Shown piece by piece: positions 59,449 to 64,000 of a stretch of DNA of 64,000 nucleotides. The stretch comes from Arthrobacter sp. AQ5-06 (GTDB lineage: Bacteria > Actinomycetota > Actinomycetes > Actinomycetales > Micrococcaceae). The translations under genes were made by a program, and so were the position numbers. Under the pieces are notes generated by a model. The model was not told the origin of the DNA. It saw only the letters and a list, made by a program, of their open reading frames with translations, and searched no databases. Within the stretch, counting starts at the first letter, position 1; every line of letters starts with the position of its first letter. The DNA lies in NCBI RefSeq assembly GCF_003287955.1, contig NZ_QMKP01000001.1, positions 342,583 through 406,582 on the forward strand, read 5' to 3'.

Positions 59449-59781
59449 GTCCCGCCCGTGGGGTCTACGTGAGTGCCCCAGAATTGCCGTCCAAAGAAAG
59501 TGCCGCCCACTTCCACGCGTTGCTGGGCGGCCTCGAAAGCATTAGGGCGGTTGGCCCAGGAGGGCCCCGGTCCGCTGGTCCGTCACGGCGAAGGCCAGGC
59601 TGGCCGGGTCCTCAATCCTGGCCGCAAACATTCCTGAAAGCTCGTGCGCAGTGGCCGGCAGGGGCGCGGCCATTCCTGCCCACGTCGTGGCATCCACGAA
59701 GTCAAACAGCCCTTCGGCATGGTGCGGAGCCAACGGAAGGAGGGAAAGGGCGTATCCGGTCAGGACGCTCTCGTGGTGCAT
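59449..59781 (-). pseudogene. GNAT acetyltransferase relic, frameshifted and truncated
   Basis: From the ATG at 59781 a GNAT N-terminal half reads TGYALSLLPLAPHHAEGLFD to TDQRTGALLG, then hits a stop at 59542-59544. In another frame just downstream, QRVEVGGTFFGRQFWGTHVD, the next conserved part of a RimJ-like GNAT, is readable. The remaining 60-80 residues are missing where mpg ends. So a frameshift and a 3' deletion have destroyed it. The rest of the 59446-59895 gap holds nothing else I can support. Confidence 0.75.
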
Positions 59782-59895
59782 TGCAGCATTGAATCACTCA
59801 CGGGGCGGCGCAGCTACGGATGTGTGCGGCCTGAAAGTGAACATTGGGTGACTTCCGGGGCAGGGGACCGGCGGGCGGGTTAACCGAAATGGTTG

Positions 59896-59901
59896 TAGAA
59901 T
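59896..59901 (+). promoter_or_regulatory. -10 element of helD
   Basis: TAGAAT, giving a short leader of about 28 nt before ATG 59936. Confidence 0.5.
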
Positions 59902-59935
59902 GGACGGTCTGTCTTTTGCGATAGGGGAACGTTTA

Positions 59936-62164
59936 ATGCTCGACGCCGATTTGGCCCACGAACGGGACTATGTTGCCGGCCTGTATGCGCGGCTGGAAGA
60001 GCTCCGCACGGAAAAGCGCCAGCAGTTGGCGCAGGTCCGCCGGGCCGGTGCCGTGGGCACCATGCAGAATGTTTCCGAACGCGACGCCTTCGCCGCGCTC
60101 TACGAGGACCGCCTCGCCCAGCTCGACGCCGTCGATGACCGATTGGTCTTCGGCCGCCTCGACCTGGATTCCGGAGAGGCCCAGTACATTGGGCGCATCG
60201 GCCTGACCACCGATGACCTCCAGCGGCTCATGGTGGACTGGCGCGCGCCCGAGGCCGGCCACTTCTATCAGGCAACGGCGTTTGACCGGCAGGGCGTCCG
60301 CCGCCGGCGGCACCTGATTCTGCAAGGCCGGGAAGTAAAGGCCATCGAGGATGACGTCCTAGATGCGGACATGCTCGCGGACGACGCATCGCTGCAGGGC
60401 GAAGGTGCATTGCTGGCGGCCCTGGATTCAAAGCGCACCGGCCGGATGTCCGACATCGTCGGCACCATCCAGTCCGAGCAGGACCGCATCATCCGGTCAT
60501 CCATTTCCGGTGCCCTCGTGGTGCAGGGTGGTCCCGGTACCGGTAAGACTGCTGTGGCACTGCACCGGGCCGCGTACCTGCTTTACACGCATCGGGAACG
60601 GCTGAAGACTGCCGGTGTGCTGCTGGTGGGCCCGTCGTCGTCGTTCATGAAGTACATCGAACGTGTGCTTCCCTCGCTCGGTGAGACCGGCGTGGTCATG
60701 GCCAGCGTGGGTCGCCTGATGCCGGGGATCAAGGCGGTTGCTGAACCCGAGGCAGAGGTCGCGGCCATCAAGGGGCGGCTGGACATGGTGAAGGTTGTGG
60801 CCAATGCGGTGGCGAACCGGCAGCGGATCCCTGCCGAAGACCGTGTCCTGGACGTCGACGGCCGCAAGCTGGTGCTGACGCGGCGGCAGGTAAGCCGTGC
60901 GCGCGAACGTGCCCGGTCCACCGGCAAGCCCCACAACGAGGCACGCCTGACGTTTATCAAGATTCTGCTCCGCGAGCTGACCGAGCAGATGACCGATCTC
61001 GTGGAGGCCGGGAGCATCGGCAACAATGCCGACCGCTCGTATCTGGCCGAAGATGTCCGAACGGCCCGCGACGTCCGGATCGTCCTGAACCTGTGCTGGA
61101 TGCCGATGACTCCGGAGAAGCTGATTACTGAGCTTCTGAGTAGGCCCGAAGTCCTGGCGGCCTGCACACCGCAGCTGTCCTTTAAGGAGCAGTCGCTGCT
61201 GCTGCGCCCTGCCGACGCTCCCTGGACCGAGGCCGATGTCCCGCTGCTGGACGAAGCCGCCGAGCTCCTTGGGGAACTGGACCCGGCCGCCGGACGTGGA
61301 CTTGCACAGCAGGAGCACGACCGTGCCCGGGACCTTGCCAACGCCAAGCAGACGCTGGTGAACATGGGGGACATGGGTGTCGACGTCCTCATCACCGCCG
61401 AGGAACTCGCCGACCAGAACCAGGAGCGCGAGAACCGCCAGACGGCCGCAGAGCGCGCCACCAGCGACCGTACGTGGGCCTTCGGCCACATCGTGGTGGA
61501 TGAGGCGCAGGAGCTTTCGCCGATGCAATGGCGCCTGCTGGTCCGCCGTTGCCCGCTGAAATCCTTCACCATCGTGGGCGATATCGCGCAGACCAGTTCA
61601 GTTGCCGGCGCCAACTCCTGGCAGGGGGCACTTGCGCCCATGTTCGGTGACCGCTGGCAGTTGGAGGAGTTGACAGTCAACTACCGGACGCCCTCCCAGA
61701 TCGCCGAAGCCGCCGCCCGCATGGCCAACGCCGCCGGACTCGTGGTTTCCGCGCCGAAGGCCGTCCGTGAGGGCCGTTGGGCCCCTGTCATCGACAAAGT
61801 TGACCACGGACAGGTGGTGAGCCGTTTGGTAGAGGTGCTCCCCGAGGAGCTGGCAGCGCTCGACGGCGGCCTGCTGGCCGTGATTGCCGACGGCGACCTT
61901 CTGCCCGCAGCAACGTCAGCGCTGCGTACCGTGTACGGCCGGCGCATCGGCAACGGGGCAGGCAGCTACGTGCAGGACATCGTGGTCATCAGCCCGCGCG
62001 AGGCCAAGGGCCTGGAGTTCGACGGCGTTGTGGTCCTTGAGCCGTCCGTCATGCTCAACCACGAGCACGGCCGCGTGGGCGATTTGTACGTCGCCATGAC
62101 CCGGCCTACGCAGCGGCTCAGGCTGATCGCCGCGGAAGGTATTCCGGCCGGCATAGAAGGCTGA
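59936..62164 (+). CDS. helD: HelD-family RNA polymerase-recycling ATPase
   Basis: 742 residues, UvrD-like SF1 motor that in Gram-positives binds RNA polymerase and frees stalled complexes. N-terminal coiled coil (LAHERDYVAGLYARLEELRT). Walker A VQGGPGTGKTAVALHRAAY near 198; DEAQELSPMQWRLL is motif II; NYRTPSQIAEAAARMA motif IV; GLEFDGVVVLEPS and YVAMTRPTQRL the last motifs. ATG 59936 has AGGGGA 7 nt upstream; an in-frame ATG 59900 overlaps the -10 and is rejected. Members of this family (HelR) can protect against rifampicin. Lies upstream of tyrS and the rrn leader. Confidence 0.92.
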   Translation: MLDADLAHERDYVAGLYARLEELRTEKRQQLAQVRRAGAVGTMQNVSERDAFAALYEDRLAQLDAVDDRLVFGRLDLDSGEAQYIGRIGLTTDDLQRLMVDWRAPEAGHFYQATAFDRQGVRRRRHLILQGREVKAIEDDVLDADMLADDASLQGEGALLAALDSKRTGRMSDIVGTIQSEQDRIIRSSISGALVVQGGPGTGKTAVALHRAAYLLYTHRERLKTAGVLLVGPSSSFMKYIERVLPSLGETGVVMASVGRLMPGIKAVAEPEAEVAAIKGRLDMVKVVANAVANRQRIPAEDRVLDVDGRKLVLTRRQVSRARERARSTGKPHNEARLTFIKILLRELTEQMTDLVEAGSIGNNADRSYLAEDVRTARDVRIVLNLCWMPMTPEKLITELLSRPEVLAACTPQLSFKEQSLLLRPADAPWTEADVPLLDEAAELLGELDPAAGRGLAQQEHDRARDLANAKQTLVNMGDMGVDVLITAEELADQNQERENRQTAAERATSDRTWAFGHIVVDEAQELSPMQWRLLVRRCPLKSFTIVGDIAQTSSVAGANSWQGALAPMFGDRWQLEELTVNYRTPSQIAEAAARMANAAGLVVSAPKAVREGRWAPVIDKVDHGQVVSRLVEVLPEELAALDGGLLAVIADGDLLPAATSALRTVYGRRIGNGAGSYVQDIVVISPREAKGLEFDGVVVLEPSVMLNHEHGRVGDLYVAMTRPTQRLRLIAAEGIPAGIEG

Positions 62165-62184
62165 GCCGGTTCGCTTTGCCCCTT

Positions 62185-62219
62185 GACGCCCGGCGCCGTT
62201 CATTTCGGCGCCGGGCGTC
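62185..62219 (+). terminator. Terminator between helD and tyrS
   Basis: Perfect 14-bp stem (62185-62198 and 62206-62219) with loop TTCATTT; no T-run follows, so efficiency is uncertain. Confidence 0.65.
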
Positions 62220-62230
62220 GCCGATCCTGC

Positions 62231-62236
62231 TAACTT
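62231..62236 (+). promoter_or_regulatory. -10 element of leaderless tyrS transcript
   Basis: TAACTT is 7 nt before GTG 62244. Confidence 0.45.
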
Positions 62237-62243
62237 AGAAGTC

Positions 62244-63557
62244 GTGTCAGAACTCAACGATCTCGAATCCCAGCAGAACGACCCCACCTTCGCCAATGTC
62301 TGGCAGGAACTGAAGTGGCGCGGCCTCGTCCACGTCTCCACCGATGAAGAGGAACTGGAAAAGCTCCTCGCCGGTGATCCGATCACCTATTACTGCGGAT
62401 TCGACCCCACCGCGCCGAGCCTGCACCTGGGAAACCTGGTCCAACTCCTCGTCATGCGCCGGCTGCAGCTCGCCGGGCATAAGCCGCTGGGGCTGGTGGG
62501 CGGATCCACGGGACTGATCGGCGATCCGCGGCCTACCGCCGAGCGCACGCTGAACACCAAGGACACCGTCAATGAATGGGTGGGCTACCTCCAGGCCCAG
62601 GTCCGCCGATTCCTCAGCTTCGATGGCCCCAGCGCCGCCCGCATGGTCAACAACCTCGACTGGACCGCGCCGTTGAGCGCCATCGACTTCCTGCGCGAGA
62701 TCGGAAAGCACTACCGGGTCGGCACCATGCTTCGCAAGGATGCTGTCGCTTCCCGCCTCAATTCGGACGAGGGCATCAGCTACACGGAATTCAGCTACCA
62801 GATCCTGCAGGGCATGGACTACCTCCAGCTGTTCCGCGACTACGGCTGCATGCTGCAGACCGGCGGCTCGGACCAGTGGGGCAACCTCACCAGCGGCACT
62901 GAACTCATCCGCAAGGTTGAGGGTAAGAGCGTGCACGCCCTGGGCACGCCGCTGATCACCAATTCGGACGGCACCAAGTTCGGCAAGAGCGAAGGCAACG
63001 CCATCTGGCTCGACGCCGGCATGTGGAGCCCGTACGCCTTCTACCAGTTCTGGCTGAACACCGCCGACTCTGACGTAGTGGACCGGCTTAAGGTCTTCAC
63101 CTTCCTCAGCCGCGCGGAGATCGAAACGCTTGAAGTCGCTGTGGCCGAGCGCCCCTTCGCACGGGAAGGCCAGCGGAAGCTGGCGTTCGAAGTGACGTCC
63201 CTGGTCCACGGTGTGGAGGCAACAGAGAAAGTCATCGCGGCATCTGCTGCCCTCTTTGGCAACGGCGACCTGTCCGCCCTGGACCGGCCGACGCTGGAAG
63301 CAGCCACATCCGAGCTTCCGTCCGCCCGCATCCAGGTGGATGGCCTCGGGATCATTGATCTGTTGGTGGCATCTGGCCTGTCGGAGAGCAAGTCGGCGGC
63401 ACGGCGGACTGTCGGCGAAGGCGGCGCCTATGTAAACAACGAGAAGGTGTCCGACCCGGAAGCTGTCATCTCCGAGTCGGAGCTGCTGCATGGCCAGTAC
63501 CTGCTCCTGCGCCGCGGCAAGAAGAATCTCGCGACTGTCGAAGTCCTGGTTCCTTAG
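62244..63557 (+). CDS. tyrS: Tyrosyl-tRNA synthetase
   Basis: Class I synthetase, 437 residues. HIGH-type motif PSLHLGNLVQ near 57, the GSTGLIGDPRP loop, tyrosine pocket EFSYQILQGMDYLQL, QTGGSDQWGNLTSG, and KMSKS-type KFGKSEGNAIW near 248. A C-terminal S4 RNA-binding domain (SESKSAARRTVGEGGAYVNN) reads the anticodon region. No T-box leader is present. The gene ends 20 bases before a terminator and the rRNA operon region. Confidence 0.97.
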   Translation: MSELNDLESQQNDPTFANVWQELKWRGLVHVSTDEEELEKLLAGDPITYYCGFDPTAPSLHLGNLVQLLVMRRLQLAGHKPLGLVGGSTGLIGDPRPTAERTLNTKDTVNEWVGYLQAQVRRFLSFDGPSAARMVNNLDWTAPLSAIDFLREIGKHYRVGTMLRKDAVASRLNSDEGISYTEFSYQILQGMDYLQLFRDYGCMLQTGGSDQWGNLTSGTELIRKVEGKSVHALGTPLITNSDGTKFGKSEGNAIWLDAGMWSPYAFYQFWLNTADSDVVDRLKVFTFLSRAEIETLEVAVAERPFAREGQRKLAFEVTSLVHGVEATEKVIAASAALFGNGDLSALDRPTLEAATSELPSARIQVDGLGIIDLLVASGLSESKSAARRTVGEGGAYVNNEKVSDPEAVISESELLHGQYLLLRRGKKNLATVEVLVP

Positions 63558-63575
63558 CCTTCCCAAGCCCAATTC

Positions 63576-63630
63576 ACGCTCCTCCGCAGCCGATTTGCAC
63601 GGCCGCGGGGGAGCGTGTATTGTTTTCTGA
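63576..63630 (+). terminator. tyrS terminator
   Basis: CACGCTCC (63576-63583) pairs with GGAGCGTG (63611-63618), with further inner pairs (CCGC/GCGG, GCC/GGC), followed by TATTGTTTTCT. A TTGCAC/17/TATTGT promoter-like match overlaps it but is less likely to be functional. Confidence 0.75.
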
Positions 63631-63771
63631 GTCGCCGCCGCTGAGTGGCGATAAACCCCCCTTCACAAGAGAAGCAATTCATCGTGTGCAAAGCACGAAA
63701 ATGATGAAAAGCTTCAATTTTCGATGGGCGGATTCGTTCCACGGAGTGAATATCGGGAAAATAACCCGGAT

Positions 63772-63800
63772 TTGCAAAGTGAATAAGAATGAAATAAGCT
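63772..63800 (+). promoter_or_regulatory. Candidate rRNA operon promoter
   Basis: TTGCAA (63772-63777), exactly 17 nt, TAAGCT (63795-63800), in an AT-rich stretch unlike the rest of the window. Transcription from near 63807 would run into the BoxA leader. A second weaker pair TTGAAT/17/TTATTC (63842-63870) is possible. Confidence 0.55.
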
Positions 63801-63806
63801 ATAAAC

Positions 63807-64000
63807 ATCGCAGCGAAGAAAAGCGAAATATAAGAATTCATTTGAATATGAATTGTTTCGGGAATTATTCGAATGTGTCTGTTGTTTGAGAACTCAATAG
63901 TGTGCCAAGTTTGTTGATACCAATTGTTTTATTGATTGGTTGTTTTGGCCAGGTCCGCCACCCCGTGGTTGGGTCTGGTTTTTACAGCTGGTTTCAAATT
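63807..64000 (+). ncRNA. Pre-16S rRNA leader (rrn operon 5' transcribed region)
   Basis: The AT-rich segment from 63807 to the window end matches the leader that precedes 16S rRNA in Arthrobacter and mycobacteria. It contains the BoxA antitermination element and, after it, a U-rich stretch and TTTACAGCTGGTTTCAAATT. The mature 16S 5' end is not reached in the window. No protein is supported here; an 89-codon frame over the promoter is chance. Confidence 0.8.
63883..63906 (+). promoter_or_regulatory. Nus BoxA antitermination element
   Basis: TGTTTGAGAACTCAATAG followed by TGTGCC matches the mycobacterial rrn leader BoxA (TTTGAGAACTCAATAGTGTG). It recruits NusB/NusE so that rRNA transcription resists Rho. 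Confidence 0.85.

Noticed and set aside
63596..63624. TTGCAC-17-TATTGT promoter match
   Set aside because: It overlaps the right arm and T-run of the tyrS terminator, which explains the sequence better.
63620..63889. 89-codon ORF after tyrS
   Set aside because: It lies in the AT-rich rRNA promoter/leader and runs into BoxA; its codon use is unlike the genes here.

Overview
This window looks like a chromosomal segment of a high-GC actinobacterium of the Arthrobacter/Pseudarthrobacter (Micrococcaceae) type. The grounds are strong G+C bias, frequent GTG/TTG starts, a LexA/RecA-NDp style DNA-damage network, a divergently placed lexA/LysM pair, an IF3 with a long Ala/Pro/Lys/Glu-rich tail, a mycobacterial-type rrn BoxA leader, and gene order shared with other actinobacteria (rnj-ftsK-pgsA-cinA-clgR ... 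recA-recX-miaB-miaA-dapF-hflX ... lexA). The assignment rests on recognised families and gene order, not on a database search.

Layout. 1-8.7 kb: 3' end of RNase J, ftsK, pgsA, cinA, clgR, a marR gene, DUF3046, recA and recX. 8.7-16.8 kb: miaB, miaA, dapF, an RsmC-like methyltransferase, hflX with a long untranslated leader, and a DinG-type helicase. 16.9-18.4 kb: lexA facing a LysM/TM protein across a region with two SOS-like boxes. 18.5-24.3 kb: hisC-hisB-hisH-(52-aa membrane protein)-hisA/priA, an SseB-like gene and an MFS gene. 24.3-28.2 kb: DUF1844, then infC-rpmI-rplT and an rRNA methyltransferase. 28.2-34 kb: small membrane protein, CDF transporter, MFS, Nudix, an SOS-boxed radical-SAM gene, a SIMPL protein and an HEXXH protein. 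34-44 kb: pheS-pheT, a phosphopantetheinyl transferase, an M1 peptidase and a 1.3-kaa Pls-type single-module NRPS. 44-46 kb: quinone oxidoreductase and fatty acid desaturase. 46.4-55.3 kb: complete argCJBDFRGH cluster. 55.4-59.8 kb: PdxH-like flavoprotein, MDMPI-type protein, an alkylation-repair group (ogt, ada-alkA, mpg) and a broken GNAT gene. 59.9-64 kb: HelD, tyrS, and the promoter/leader of an rRNA operon whose 16S gene begins beyond the window edge.

Themes. (1) At least 14 genes start 6-8 nt after a TANNNT hexamer without a convincing Shine-Dalgarno site, so leaderless transcription seems widespread. (2) DNA-damage control is dense: recA has a LexA box and a RecA-NDp/PafBC-type promoter; lexA/LysM and the radical-SAM gene also have SOS-like boxes. 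(3) The most interesting accessory locus is the Pls-like synthetase with an adjacent M1 aminopeptidase and a phosphopantetheinyl transferase, the parts expected of a cationic homo-poly(amino acid) system. (4) Several 5' leaders look regulatory: infC (AUU start plus attenuator), hflX (leaderless 6-codon ORF) and pheS (Phe-containing mini-ORF).
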